This document shows positions 22,546-31,142 of a stretch of DNA of 64,000 nucleotides, one piece after another. The position numbers and the translations under genes are program-made. Below the pieces are notes generated by a model. It was not told the origin of the DNA and made no database searches. It saw nothing but the letters and a program-made list of their open reading frames with translations. The DNA is from Candidatus Binatus sp. GTDB taxonomy: Bacteria; Desulfobacterota; Binatia; Binatales; Binataceae. Where the stretch lies: contig NZ_DATCTO010000063.1 of assembly GCF_036567905.1 (NCBI RefSeq), positions 1 through 64,000 on the forward strand. The letters run 5' to 3'. Each line of letters begins with the position of its first letter. Position 1 is the first letter of the stretch.

Positions 22546-22700
22546 GCGATCTTCTTCGATGCTTTGCGCTTTCTGCGCTTGCGCCGATGCTCAGCGGCCT
22601 TCGCGTCCACTTCCGCTTTCGGAACCGCGAACAGCGCCTTTCCCAGCTTCTCGAATCGCTGGAAAGGCGAGAGGGAACTGGACGGGTCGGCTTTTGTCAC
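22542..22700 (-). CDS. Small basic protein downstream of transposase
   Basis: A 52-residue protein read from GTG 22700. It contains LSPFQRFEKLGKALFAVPKA, followed by EVDAKAAEHRRKRRKRKASK. A short F-x-x-F/VPKxEVDxK segment followed by a highly basic tail is the pattern I recall for small ORFs that accompany IS1595-type transposases; that recollection is not verified here. It is on the transposase strand, 77 nt downstream, so it would be cotranscribed. A DNA- or RNA-binding or regulatory role is inference from charge only. Confidence 0.6.
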   Translation of the reverse strand: MTKADPSSSLSPFQRFEKLGKALFAVPKAEVDAKAAEHRRKRRKRKASKKIA

Positions 22701-22777
22701 GTTTCCAGATTACCTATGTTCCGCATGCCGTTGGAAGCTGCTCGCGCTTTTGTTTTTTCCCGCGTTCTTGCCGACGC

Positions 22778-23728
22778 TCAACTAAGCGCGCTGGCCGATT
22801 CGTCCTTGCCGGTCAAGTGCTGATAGGTCAGACGCTTTCCAGTAACGCCCGCAAGCGTTTCGACGAAACGGCTACCGTCATCGGTCTTACGATTGTTGTA
22901 TCGGAACGCCTGCTCATCCAGATAGCGGAACAGATGGAACGGCTCGACGCTGACGTAAGTTCCCTTCAATCCGCGCTTCAACAGCGACCAGAAGTTTTCA
23001 ATCGTGTTCGTGTGCACGTTGCCCTGAACGTAGGCTTCCGCGTGATCGATTACGTTGTGTACGTACTCGCGATCCAAACCGTGGTATCCAAGCCAAGCAT
23101 CGGTGAAAACGTAGGAACCGCCCTGAACGTATTTTCTCACCTGAGTCTGCAAGGTATCGCGCTGAACATTGGGCACGTGCACTACGCGAACCTGCTTGCT
23201 CTTGCGATCCACCAATCCCATCACGACCGCTTTACCGGCCCCGCCCGTGCCCGTGATCTTGACCTTTTTGTTCTTGTGCATATTTCGGGCGAGGCCACCG
23301 ATAAAAGTTTCGTCTGCTTCCACTTCTCCGGTCAGCTTTTCAAAGCTGCCAGTGTTCATCGCCAAACGGATGCGATGCAGCATGAACCAAGCGGTCTTTT
23401 GTGTGACACCCAGATCGCGCGCGATCTCGCAGGAGCTAACTCCGTTCTTGCAATTGGCCATCAGCCAGATCGCGGTAAACCACTTGTCCAAGCCGATAGG
23501 CGAGTCCTCGAAAACCGATCCCACTTTGGCGCTGAATTGCTGCTTGGGATGTTTGCTCTTGCACTTCCACACGTGGCGCGTGGAGAGGAGCGTGACTTCT
23601 TTGCTTCCGCACGTTGGGCAAGTGACGCCGTTCGGCCAGCGCAAAGCAATCGTGGTCTTCAGGCAATTGTCCGGATCGGCGAAGTGGCGGATCGCCTCGT
23701 TCAGGGTTTTTGGAATGTTCGCGTTCAT
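22778..23728 (-). CDS. IS1595-family transposase (ISXO2-like DDE)
   Basis: About 316 residues from the ATG at 23728 (MNANIPKTLNEAI). An N-terminal zinc ribbon has CPTCGSKEV followed by HVWKCKSKH, then a helical DNA-binding part (CEIARDLGVTQKTAWFMLHRIR). The DDE/N nuclease shows VEADETFIGG (first Asp), VFTDAWLGYHGL (second Asp) and NTIENFWSLLKRGLKGTY with the Asn/Glu region. No frameshift or premature stop is seen, so the enzyme appears intact. Bounded by perfect inverted repeats. Confidence 0.95.
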   Translation of the reverse strand: MNANIPKTLNEAIRHFADPDNCLKTTIALRWPNGVTCPTCGSKEVTLLSTRHVWKCKSKHPKQQFSAKVGSVFEDSPIGLDKWFTAIWLMANCKNGVSSCEIARDLGVTQKTAWFMLHRIRLAMNTGSFEKLTGEVEADETFIGGLARNMHKNKKVKITGTGGAGKAVVMGLVDRKSKQVRVVHVPNVQRDTLQTQVRKYVQGGSYVFTDAWLGYHGLDREYVHNVIDHAEAYVQGNVHTNTIENFWSLLKRGLKGTYVSVEPFHLFRYLDEQAFRYNNRKTDDGSRFVETLAGVTGKRLTYQHLTGKDESASALS

Positions 23729-23753
23729 GATCAAAATATAGCGCAAATCGCAT

Positions 23754-23784
23754 GGTGAGTCAAGTATATAATTGCCCAATTTAG
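23754..23784 (+). repeat. Right end: right inverted repeat plus target duplication
   Basis: The right terminal inverted repeat 23754-23776 is followed by CAATTTAG (23777-23784), the second copy of the 8-bp target duplication seen at 21108-21115. Confidence 0.95.
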
Positions 23785-23832
23785 CTTGATCGCCGGCGCG
23801 CTGCGCAAGGCGGTGGTCTTGAGTTTAATTCC

Positions 23833-23862
23833 TTGACTTGCTTGCGGGCGGCGGACTTAGAT
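23833..23862 (+). promoter_or_regulatory. Possible sigma70-type promoter for the M16 operon
   Basis: TTGACT at 23833-23838 and TTAGAT at 23857-23862 are 18 bp apart, upstream of the first M16 gene. If used, transcription would begin only a few bases before the ATG at 23874, giving a very short leader; the ATG at 23916 may then be the real start. The IS element ends 50 bp upstream, so the promoter itself was left intact. Confidence 0.35.
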
Positions 23863-23873
23863 GATCGCAAGCT

Positions 23874-25298
23874 ATGCGCATCACGATCTTTGGCAATCAT
23901 CGCCGCCTCCTTCCGATGGCGGCGCTCGGTACCCTTCTATGCCTGGCCGCCGCGGCGCCGGCGCGCGCGGGAATCGCGGACGCGGTCAAGGCCCAGACTC
24001 TTCCCAACGGGCTCAGAGTGCTGGTGCTGGAGAATCACAAGGCGCCGCTGGCGCTGTTGAGCGTCTTCTACCGCGTCGGCTCGCGCAACGAGCAGATGGG
24101 CAAGACGGGACTGTCGCATCTGTGCGAGCATCTGATGTTCAAGGGCACCAAGAAGCTGGGTCCCGAAGAGTTCTCGCAGATCATCCAGCAAAACGGCGGG
24201 ATGGATAACGCGTTCACGGAAACGGACTTCACCGACTATTTCGAGAAGATCAACAAGGATCACCTGGACGTGCCGATCACGCTCGAAGCCGATCGGATGG
24301 CCAACTTCGAGCCCAAAGAGTTCGACAAAGAGAAGCACGTCGTGCTCGAGGAGCGGCGGCTGCGCACCGACGACAATCCGGAGGACGCGCTCGACGAGAT
24401 GGTCCGCGCGCAAGCGTACGTGGCGCATCCGTACCACTGGCCGGTGATCGGATGGTTCCACGACGTTGACGGGCTGACGCTGGCGGACGCGATGGCTTAT
24501 CACAAAACTTATTACTCGCCGCAGAACGCGCTGATCGTGGCCGTCGGCGACTTCAACGCCGACCAGGTGCTCAAGCAAATCAGCGAGGCGTTCGCGGGAA
24601 TCAAGAACGGGCCCAAGCCGCCGCCGGTGACGGAACTCGAACCGCCGCAAGCAGGGACCCGGCGCGTCGAACTGCGGCACGCGGCCAATCTTCCGGCGTT
24701 CGAACAGGCGTATCACGTGCCGAATATTTCCAGCCCCGACAGTTACGCGCTCGAAGTGGCTTCTGAAATTCTGAGCGACGGGCAGAGCTCGCGGCTCTAC
24801 AAGAAGCTGGTCGTCGAAAAGCAGATGGTGGTCGATATCGGCGCCGGCTACGAGATGACCTCGTTCGATCCGGGATTGTTCATCGTGTCGGCGCAGATGC
24901 GGCCGGGCGTGACTGCGGCTAACACTCAGGCCGAGGTCGAAAAGGAGCTCGCCGCGCTGCGCGATGCTCCGGTCGGCGCAGAGGAATTGCAGAAGGCCAA
25001 GAATCTCGAGCAGGCAGAATTCGTTTTCGGGCAGGACTCGATCATGCGCGAGGCCGAACTGCTCGGCGCGTACGAACTGCTCGGCGACTACCATCTCGTT
25101 GACAAGTACCTGGACGGAATCGACAAGGTGACCGCGGCTGACGTGCAGCGGGTCGCGAAAACTTATCTGGTCGCGGCGAACATGACTGAAGGCGTGCTGG
25201 TGCCGACCGGCGTTCTGCCGCATGGAGGCGGCGGACTGAGCGGCGGAGAGTTGCGCCATGCTCCCGACGTGGGCGAGAGCGCCGAGGTGATGCGATGA
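23874..25298 (+). CDS. M16 zinc protease, catalytic subunit
   Basis: A 474-residue exported insulinase-family peptidase. A signal peptide ends near APARA. The inverted zinc motif HxxEH is seen as HLCEHLMFKGT, with the downstream Glu expected in the DNPEDALDE region. The pattern QNGGMDNAFTETDFTDYFE and the C-terminal half with YHVPNISSPDSYALEVASEILS are typical. It overlaps the next M16 gene by ATGA. Such pairs form heterodimers, in which this member supplies the zinc site. Confidence 0.93.
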   Translation: MRITIFGNHRRLLPMAALGTLLCLAAAAPARAGIADAVKAQTLPNGLRVLVLENHKAPLALLSVFYRVGSRNEQMGKTGLSHLCEHLMFKGTKKLGPEEFSQIIQQNGGMDNAFTETDFTDYFEKINKDHLDVPITLEADRMANFEPKEFDKEKHVVLEERRLRTDDNPEDALDEMVRAQAYVAHPYHWPVIGWFHDVDGLTLADAMAYHKTYYSPQNALIVAVGDFNADQVLKQISEAFAGIKNGPKPPPVTELEPPQAGTRRVELRHAANLPAFEQAYHVPNISSPDSYALEVASEILSDGQSSRLYKKLVVEKQMVVDIGAGYEMTSFDPGLFIVSAQMRPGVTAANTQAEVEKELAALRDAPVGAEELQKAKNLEQAEFVFGQDSIMREAELLGAYELLGDYHLVDKYLDGIDKVTAADVQRVAKTYLVAANMTEGVLVPTGVLPHGGGGLSGGELRHAPDVGESAEVMR

Positions 25299-26683
25299 GC
25301 GGCGCGGCGGATCGGATGAGAATGTTTGCTTTCGTTGGCGTCACGGCAATCGCGGCGTTGGTCTTCGCGGCCTCGCCGTCGCATGCACTCGAGATCAAGC
25401 GGATGACGCTCAGCAACGGCGCGGTCCTGCTCGTCTCGGAAGAGCATCGGCTGCCGATGGTCACGATGATGATCGAGTTTGACGCGGGCACGCGGCGCGA
25501 TCCCAAGGGCAAGGAAGGGTTGGCCGAGCTGACGGCGCGATGCCTTTCGCAGGGCACCAAGGAACTCACCGCGCCGGAGTTCGATCAGAAAGTCGATTTC
25601 ATGGGCAGTTCGGTCGGGGTGTCGGCCGGCCGCGACTATTCGACCGCCGCGATGACGACGCTGATGAAGTACCAGGGCGACACGCTCAAACTGCTGGCGG
25701 GAATCCTGACGGAGCCCGGACTTCGGCAGGCCGACATCGAACGCAAACGCGCCGAGCAGGTCGCCGAAATCAAAGCGGCGGAAGAACAACCGGGCTACAC
25801 CGCGGACGTGGAATTCACGAAGGACTTGTTCGGCGACTCGCCGTACGGCCATCCGGGCGAAGGCTCGTCCGAATCGGTCGGCAAACTCAGCGCCGACGAC
25901 GTGCGCGGCTTCTACCGCGACAATTACAAGCTCGGCAGCGCGATCATCGCGGTGGCCGGCGATGTGACCGCCGACGAAGTTAAAGCATCACTTGAAAAAG
26001 AGCTGGCCGGCCTTTCCGGCGCCGTCGCGCCTCAAGCGCAACCGCCGCCGATCACGGTCGCGCCGGGTCTTCATGTGAAACTGATCGATCGAAACGTCGC
26101 GCAAGCCAACATCATAATGGGTTCAGCCGGCGTAGCGCGTTCCAATCCCGATTTTTACCGGCTGAAAGTGATGAACTACATACTGGGCGGTGGCGGATTT
26201 TCCTCGCGCCTGGTGAAGGTCGTTCGCAGCGAGCACGGACTCGCCTACTCGGTCGCCAGCAGCTTCGAGCCGGGCAAGTTCCAGGGCGCGTTCACCATCA
26301 GCCTTCAAACCAAGAACCAGAGTTCGAACCAGGCAATCGATTTGATTCTGCAGCAGCTTCGCGAGATCCAGGAAAAACCGGTCAGCGACGCCGAACTGAA
26401 TGGCGCGAAAAAGTTTCTGATCGGCAGCTTCCCGCTGGGGCTCGAGCGGCAGAGCGCGATCGCGTCCTTCATGGTGCAGGTCGAGTTCTACGGCCTGGGG
26501 CTCGACTACGCGGAGCAGTATCCGAAGCTGATCGGATCGGTCACCAAGGATGAAGTGCTGGCGGTTGCAAAAAAATATCTGCACCCCGATTCGATGATCG
26601 TCGTCGCGGCCGCGAACCAGGGCGAAGCAAAGATCAAGACCGCGCAGATGGAGAAAGCCGCCGACGCCGCCAGCGCGCAATAG
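25295..26683 (+). CDS. M16 family peptidase, non-catalytic partner
   Basis: A 462-residue exported M16 homologue with a signal peptide ending near SPSHA. At the place of the zinc motif it has LAELTARCLSQGT, so HxxEH is missing and it should be inactive by itself. The rest of the fold is kept, including YTADVEFTKDLFGDSPYGHP, and ILGGGGFSSRLVKVVRSEHGLAYSV (given in parts: ILGGGGFSSRL, VRSEHGLAYSV), the R-x-x-x-GLAY motif of the partner subunit. It follows the catalytic member with a 4-nt overlap. Confidence 0.92.
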   Translation: MSGAADRMRMFAFVGVTAIAALVFAASPSHALEIKRMTLSNGAVLLVSEEHRLPMVTMMIEFDAGTRRDPKGKEGLAELTARCLSQGTKELTAPEFDQKVDFMGSSVGVSAGRDYSTAAMTTLMKYQGDTLKLLAGILTEPGLRQADIERKRAEQVAEIKAAEEQPGYTADVEFTKDLFGDSPYGHPGEGSSESVGKLSADDVRGFYRDNYKLGSAIIAVAGDVTADEVKASLEKELAGLSGAVAPQAQPPPITVAPGLHVKLIDRNVAQANIIMGSAGVARSNPDFYRLKVMNYILGGGGFSSRLVKVVRSEHGLAYSVASSFEPGKFQGAFTISLQTKNQSSNQAIDLILQQLREIQEKPVSDAELNGAKKFLIGSFPLGLERQSAIASFMVQVEFYGLGLDYAEQYPKLIGSVTKDEVLAVAKKYLHPDSMIVVAAANQGEAKIKTAQMEKAADAASAQ

Positions 26684-26690
26684 GGCCGCA

Positions 26691-27242
26691 ATTGAGCAGG
26701 ATCCGAAGGCGCTGATCTTCACGATCGGACACTCGACGCATCCGATCGAGCGTTTGCTTGAATTGCTCGGCGAGCATCGCATCGCGATCGTCGCCGACGT
26801 GCGATCGTTCCCGAGCTCAAAACGCTGGCCGCAGTTCAACCAGGCGGAACTTTCCACGTCGCTCGAGCGCGCGGGAATCGAGTATCGATGGATCAAACGG
26901 CTCGGCGGCCGGCGTCATTCGAAGCGCGGCGACTCGCCGCATACCGCGTGGGAGCATCCCGCGTTCCGATCGTACGCGGACTATACGGAGAGCGCGGATT
27001 TCGAAGATGGCATGCGCGAACTGACGCAGGCCGCCGCGGCCGCGCGAACCGCGTACATGTGTTCCGAAGGATTATGGTGGAGATGCCATCGGCGAATCAT
27101 CTCGGACAATCTTGTGATTCGCGACTGGACGGTCGAGCACATCATGCCGGCCGGGAAATTGTCGCTGCACGTGCTCGCGCCGTTTGCGCGCGTCACGGAC
27201 GGACGGATCATCTACGACGGTGCGGCCGGGACGGAATCGTGA
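26691..27242 (+). CDS. DUF488 family protein, start codon uncertain
   Basis: A DUF488 protein: FTIGHSTHPIERLLELL, VADVRSFPSSKRWPQFN, KRLGGRRH, and CSEGLWWRCHRRIISD with the two-cysteine/CHR signature. The conserved N-terminal IFTIGHST is upstream of the first ordinary start (TTG 26754). In that frame there is no ATG, GTG or TTG after the M16 stop; the only candidates are ATT at 26691 and CTG at 26712. Either a rare start is used, or the frame opens inside the M16 gene. Function unknown; some members are linked to nucleic-acid or stress processes. Confidence 0.8.
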   Translation: MEQDPKALIFTIGHSTHPIERLLELLGEHRIAIVADVRSFPSSKRWPQFNQAELSTSLERAGIEYRWIKRLGGRRHSKRGDSPHTAWEHPAFRSYADYTESADFEDGMRELTQAAAAARTAYMCSEGLWWRCHRRIISDNLVIRDWTVEHIMPAGKLSLHVLAPFARVTDGRIIYDGAAGTES

Positions 27243-27251
27243 ATGCGCGGA

Positions 27252-30086
27252 CTATGCGGCGGCGCGATGGTTGAGCGCCTGGCGCAGAAAGCCGGCGGTG
27301 TATGACGCCTTCACGCCGGCGACTTCCTCGGGCGTGCCCTTTGCGACTACATTGCCGCCGCGATCGCCGCCCTCGGGCCCGAGATCGATCAGGTAGTCGG
27401 CGGTCTTGATAACGTCGAGGTTGTGCTCGATCACGACGATGGTGTTGCCCGCATCGGCGAGGCGGCCGAGCACACCGAGCAACTTTTTGATGTCGTCGAA
27501 ATGCAGCCCGGTCGTTGGCTCATCGAGGATATAAAATGTGCGGCCGGTCGCGCGCCGCGCGAGTTCCTTGGCAAGCTTGATGCGCTGCGCCTCGCCCCCC
27601 GACAGGGTCGTCGCGGACTGGCCGAGATGGATGTAATCGAGGCCAACGTCGCGCAGCGTTTCGAGCTTCTGGCGAATCGGCGGAACTGAGCCGAGGAATT
27701 CGACCGCGTCGAGCACGGTCATGTTGAGAACCTCGGCGATATTCTTGCCTTTGTATTGAATTTCCAGCGTGTCGCGATTGTAGCGCTTGCCGGCGCAGAC
27801 CTCGCAGGTGACGTAAACGTCGGGCAGAAAGTGCATCTCGATTCGAATGATGCCGTCGCCTTCGCACGCTTCGCAGCGTCCGCCCTTGATGTTGAACGAA
27901 AATCGCCCCGGCCCGTAACCGCGCATGCGCGCCTCGGGCAATTGCGCAAACAGCTCGCGGATATGGGTGAACAGGCCGGTGTAGGTCGCGGGGTTCGAGC
28001 GCGGCGTGCGTCCGATCGGGCTTTGATCGACGTGAATGACCTTGTCGAGATGCTCGACGCCGTCGAGCGTCTTGTACGCGCCGGCACGTTCGCGGCTGTG
28101 ATTCAGCTTCTGCGAGAGCGCGCGATAGATGGTGTCGAGCAAGAGCGTCGATTTGCCGGAACCCGAAACGCCGGTGATGCAGGTGAAGACGCCGAGCGGA
28201 ATCGCGACCGTGAGATCGCGCAGATTGTTCTCGTGCGCGCCCTTAACGGTCAGCCATCGGTTCGAGAGCTTGCGCCGCCGCGACGGCACGGGAATCTCGA
28301 CTTGTCCCGAAAGATACTTACCGGTGAGCGAGTTTTCATCGCGCATCACCTCCTCGGGAGTGCCCTGCGCGACGACGTAACCGCCGTGAATTCCGGCGCC
28401 CGGTCCCATGTCGATCAGATGATCGGCTTCGAGCATCGTCTCGCGATCGTGCTCGACCACCAGCACGGTGTTGCCGAGTTCCTTGAGCCGCTTGAGCGTC
28501 GCCAGCAGGCGCCGATTGTCACGCTGATGAAGTCCGATCGACGGCTCGTCGAGGATGTAAAGCACGCCGACGAGGCTCGATCCGATTTGAGTGGCGAGAC
28601 GGATGCGCTGGCCCTCGCCGCCGGAGAGACTTCCCGACGGGCGATCGAGGGTCAGGTACTCGAGTCCGACGCCGGCGAGAAAATTCAGCCGCTCGCGGAT
28701 TTCCTTCAAAATGAGTTTCCCGATTTCAGCTTCCTGCGCACTCAGCTTCGGCGCGGCGAAAAACGTGAGCGCCTGCTTGATCGACATGGCGGTCACTTCG
28801 GAAATCGACTTGCCGTTGAAGCGCACGTACAGGCTTTCCTTCTTGAGCCGCGCGCCGTTGCAGGTCGGACACGGCCGCATGTTCATGTACGCCTCGAGGA
28901 ACTCGCGCACGCCTTCGGACTCGGTTTCCTTGTAGCGCCGATCCAGCCACTGCAGGACGCCCTCGAACGTTTTCGAGTACTCGGCGCGATGATGCCCGCG
29001 CTGGTAGGCGAACTCGACCTCCTCGGTTCCCGAGCCGTGCATGATCGCCTTGCGCACCTTGGCCGGGATTTCCTTCCACGGCTGATCGAGGCTGAACTTG
29101 TAGTGCCTGGCGAGCGCGTCGAGCACCGGCTGCAGATAGTTCATCGTCGCCCACGGAGCGATCGCGCCATCGGAGATGCTCAAGTCCTCGTTTTGCACGA
29201 CCAGTTCGGGATCGAAATACATGATCGATCCGATCCCCGAGCATTCCACGCAGGCGCCGTGGGGGCTGTTGAACGAGAACATCCGGGGCGCGATTTCCGG
29301 ATACGAGATTCCGCAATCGACGCACGCGAAGCGCTGGCTGAAATAGATCTCGCTCTCGTTGTTGGGCCCGTCCAGGCGCTCCACCTTGAGCAGGTCCTGC
29401 CCGTACTTGAAGGCAACTTCAAGCGAGTCCGACAAGCGCTTCTCGATTCCCTTGCGGATCGCGAGCCGATCGACCATCACTTCGATGGTGTGGCGCTGGT
29501 TCTTGTTCAGCGCCGGCTCCTCGCCGAGTTCGTAGAGCATGCCGTCGATCTTCACGCGCACGAAGCCCGCGCGCTTCATCTCAGACAATTCCTTGCGATA
29601 CTCGCCCTTGCGATCGCGGACAATCGGCGCGAGCACGTGAATCCTCGCTCCGTCGGGCCATCCCATGATTCGGTCAACGATCTGCTGCACGCTCTGCTGA
29701 GTGATTTCGCGGCCGCAGTTGTAGCAGAACGCGTGTCCCACCCGCGCGAAGAGCAGGCGCAGGTAGTCGTAGATTTCGGTGATAGTGGCCACCGTCGAGC
29801 GCGGATTGCGCGAGGTGGTCTTCTGCTCGATCGAGATTGCGGGCGACAATCCTTCGATCGAATCGACGTCGGGCTTTTCCATCTGTTCGAGGAACTGGCG
29901 CGCGTAGGCCGACAGCGATTCGACGTAGCGTCGCTGACCCTCGGCGTAAATCGTGTCGAAGGCGAGCGACGATTTTCCCGAGCCGGAGAGTCCGGTGATC
30001 ACGACCAGTCGATCGCGCGGAATCTCGAGATCGATGTTCTTGAGATTGTGCTCGCGCGCGCCCTTGATGACGATTCGATCGGCCAT
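27252..30086 (-). CDS. uvrA: UvrABC excinuclease subunit A
   Basis: A 944-residue damage-recognition ATPase of nucleotide excision repair. Two ABC modules are complete: Walker [21 protein letters not shown] near the N-terminus and [18 protein letters not shown] in the second half, with signatures [17 protein letters not shown] and [16 protein letters not shown]. Zinc-finger cysteines appear in [13 protein letters not shown]...CVEC and CEACEGDG...[10 protein letters not shown]. Length is typical. It is the last gene of a run from the PDZ protein through mfd, SurA-like and pdxA, starting 6 nt after pdxA. Confidence 0.98.
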   Translation of the reverse strand: MADRIVIKGAREHNLKNIDLEIPRDRLVVITGLSGSGKSSLAFDTIYAEGQRRYVESLSAYARQFLEQMEKPDVDSIEGLSPAISIEQKTTSRNPRSTVATITEIYDYLRLLFARVGHAFCYNCGREITQQSVQQIVDRIMGWPDGARIHVLAPIVRDRKGEYRKELSEMKRAGFVRVKIDGMLYELGEEPALNKNQRHTIEVMVDRLAIRKGIEKRLSDSLEVAFKYGQDLLKVERLDGPNNESEIYFSQRFACVDCGISYPEIAPRMFSFNSPHGACVECSGIGSIMYFDPELVVQNEDLSISDGAIAPWATMNYLQPVLDALARHYKFSLDQPWKEIPAKVRKAIMHGSGTEEVEFAYQRGHHRAEYSKTFEGVLQWLDRRYKETESEGVREFLEAYMNMRPCPTCNGARLKKESLYVRFNGKSISEVTAMSIKQALTFFAAPKLSAQEAEIGKLILKEIRERLNFLAGVGLEYLTLDRPSGSLSGGEGQRIRLATQIGSSLVGVLYILDEPSIGLHQRDNRRLLATLKRLKELGNTVLVVEHDRETMLEADHLIDMGPGAGIHGGYVVAQGTPEEVMRDENSLTGKYLSGQVEIPVPSRRRKLSNRWLTVKGAHENNLRDLTVAIPLGVFTCITGVSGSGKSTLLLDTIYRALSQKLNHSRERAGAYKTLDGVEHLDKVIHVDQSPIGRTPRSNPATYTGLFTHIRELFAQLPEARMRGYGPGRFSFNIKGGRCEACEGDGIIRIEMHFLPDVYVTCEVCAGKRYNRDTLEIQYKGKNIAEVLNMTVLDAVEFLGSVPPIRQKLETLRDVGLDYIHLGQSATTLSGGEAQRIKLAKELARRATGRTFYILDEPTTGLHFDDIKKLLGVLGRLADAGNTIVVIEHNLDVIKTADYLIDLGPEGGDRGGNVVAKGTPEEVAGVKASYTAGFLRQALNHRAAA

Positions 30087-30092
30087 CGTTGC

Positions 30093-31142
30093 TTACGCCG
30101 ACGCCCGCCGCCCGGTCTTTTCACGTCCCGCCGCGGCCCGCCACGCGTATTCGATCGCGGCAATCATGCTCGACGGGTTTGCAATTCCCTTCCCTGCTAT
30201 GTCAAACGCCGTTCCGTGGTCGGGCGAGGTGCGGACGAATGGCAACCCGAGCGTGACGTTCACCGCACGATCAAACTCCAGCGCCTTGACCGCAATCAAG
30301 CCCTGGTCGTGATACATCGCAACCGCAGCGTCGAAATTAAACGACCCCGCCGTGCGGATGAACGCGGTGTCGGGTGCGAGCGGACCGTACGCGTCGATGC
30401 CGTCACGCTGCGCGCGTCGAATCGCCGGCGCGATCACGCGGATTTCCTCATCACCGAACATCCCGCCTTCACCCGCGTGAGGATTCAATCCGAGCACCGC
30501 GATTCGCGGCCGTGCAACGCCAAGCGCGCCGCGCAAGTGCGCGCAGAGCAGACGAATCGTGTCCAGGACATTGCGCTGCGTCAGTGCGGACGCCACTTTT
30601 GCAAATCCCATATGCGCGGTCACCAGCACCACCGTCAGCTCGCCGGCCACGAACATCATGCGCCACAGCCGGGTTCGCCCCAGATGCGCAAGCAGTTCCG
30701 AATGCCCGGGAAAATGATGGCCCGCGCGGTTCATCCAATCCTTGCTGATCGGCGCGGTCACCAGCGCGTCAGCCTCGCCGCTCATCGCCATCCGCGCGCC
30801 TGTGACGATATAGTCATATGCGGCGCCGCCGCCCTCAACCGTGGGATGCCCCGGGCGAATTGCGCGCGCCGGCAAACTCGAGATGGAAAGTACGCCGAGT
30901 CCTTTGGTCAGACGAATCGGCGGCTGACCAGGATGCCATTGGTACGGAGCCGGCGCGCCGCTCAGGCGGGCAGCGGCCGCGCGCATCGCGGACAAATCGC
31001 CGACTACCGCAATCGACGGCGCACCACGGCGGCGCGCGAGCGCCGCTGCCGCCTTGAGGATCACCTCGGGCCCGACGCCCGCCGGATCGCCCATGCTGAT
31101 CGCCAACAGCGGCGGCGTCTTTCGTCTGAGCGCCGTCATCAT
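30093..31142 (-). CDS. pdxA: 4-hydroxythreonine-4-phosphate dehydrogenase
   Basis: A 349-residue metal- and NAD-dependent enzyme of pyridoxal phosphate synthesis. Motifs: [36 protein letters not shown] with the metal-binding histidine, [43 protein letters not shown] and [20 protein letters not shown]. Length is typical. The ATG follows directly on the stop of the SurA-like gene, repeating the surA-pdxA neighbourhood of many proteobacteria. Confidence 0.97.
   Translation of the reverse strand: MMTALRRKTPPLLAISMGDPAGVGPEVILKAAAALARRRGAPSIAVVGDLSAMRAAAARLSGAPAPYQWHPGQPPIRLTKGLGVLSISSLPARAIRPGHPTVEGGGAAYDYIVTGARMAMSGEADALVTAPISKDWMNRAGHHFPGHSELLAHLGRTRLWRMMFVAGELTVVLVTAHMGFAKVASALTQRNVLDTIRLLCAHLRGALGVARPRIAVLGLNPHAGEGGMFGDEEIRVIAPAIRRAQRDGIDAYGPLAPDTAFIRTAGSFNFDAAVAMYHDQGLIAVKALEFDRAVNVTLGLPFVRTSPDHGTAFDIAGKGIANPSSMIAAIEYAWRAAAGREKTGRRASA

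Larger units (their letters stand above)
21116..23776. mobile_element. IS1595-family transposon with passenger genes
   Basis: A complete 2661-bp element. Perfect 23-bp terminal inverted repeats at 21116-21138 and 23754-23776 begin GGCAATTATATACTTGACTC. An 8-bp direct repeat CAATTTAG flanks it (21108-21115 and 23777-23784), the target-duplication length known for IS1595. Besides the transposase (22778-23728) it carries a DUF3800 gene, an HNH nuclease gene and a small basic ORF. Intact ends and duplication indicate a recent, possibly still mobile insertion. Base composition is visibly lower in GC than the flanks. Confidence 0.95.

Noticed and set aside
22535..23758. A 407-codon plus-strand frame inside the IS element
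   Set aside because: Antisense to the intact transposase and small basic ORF.
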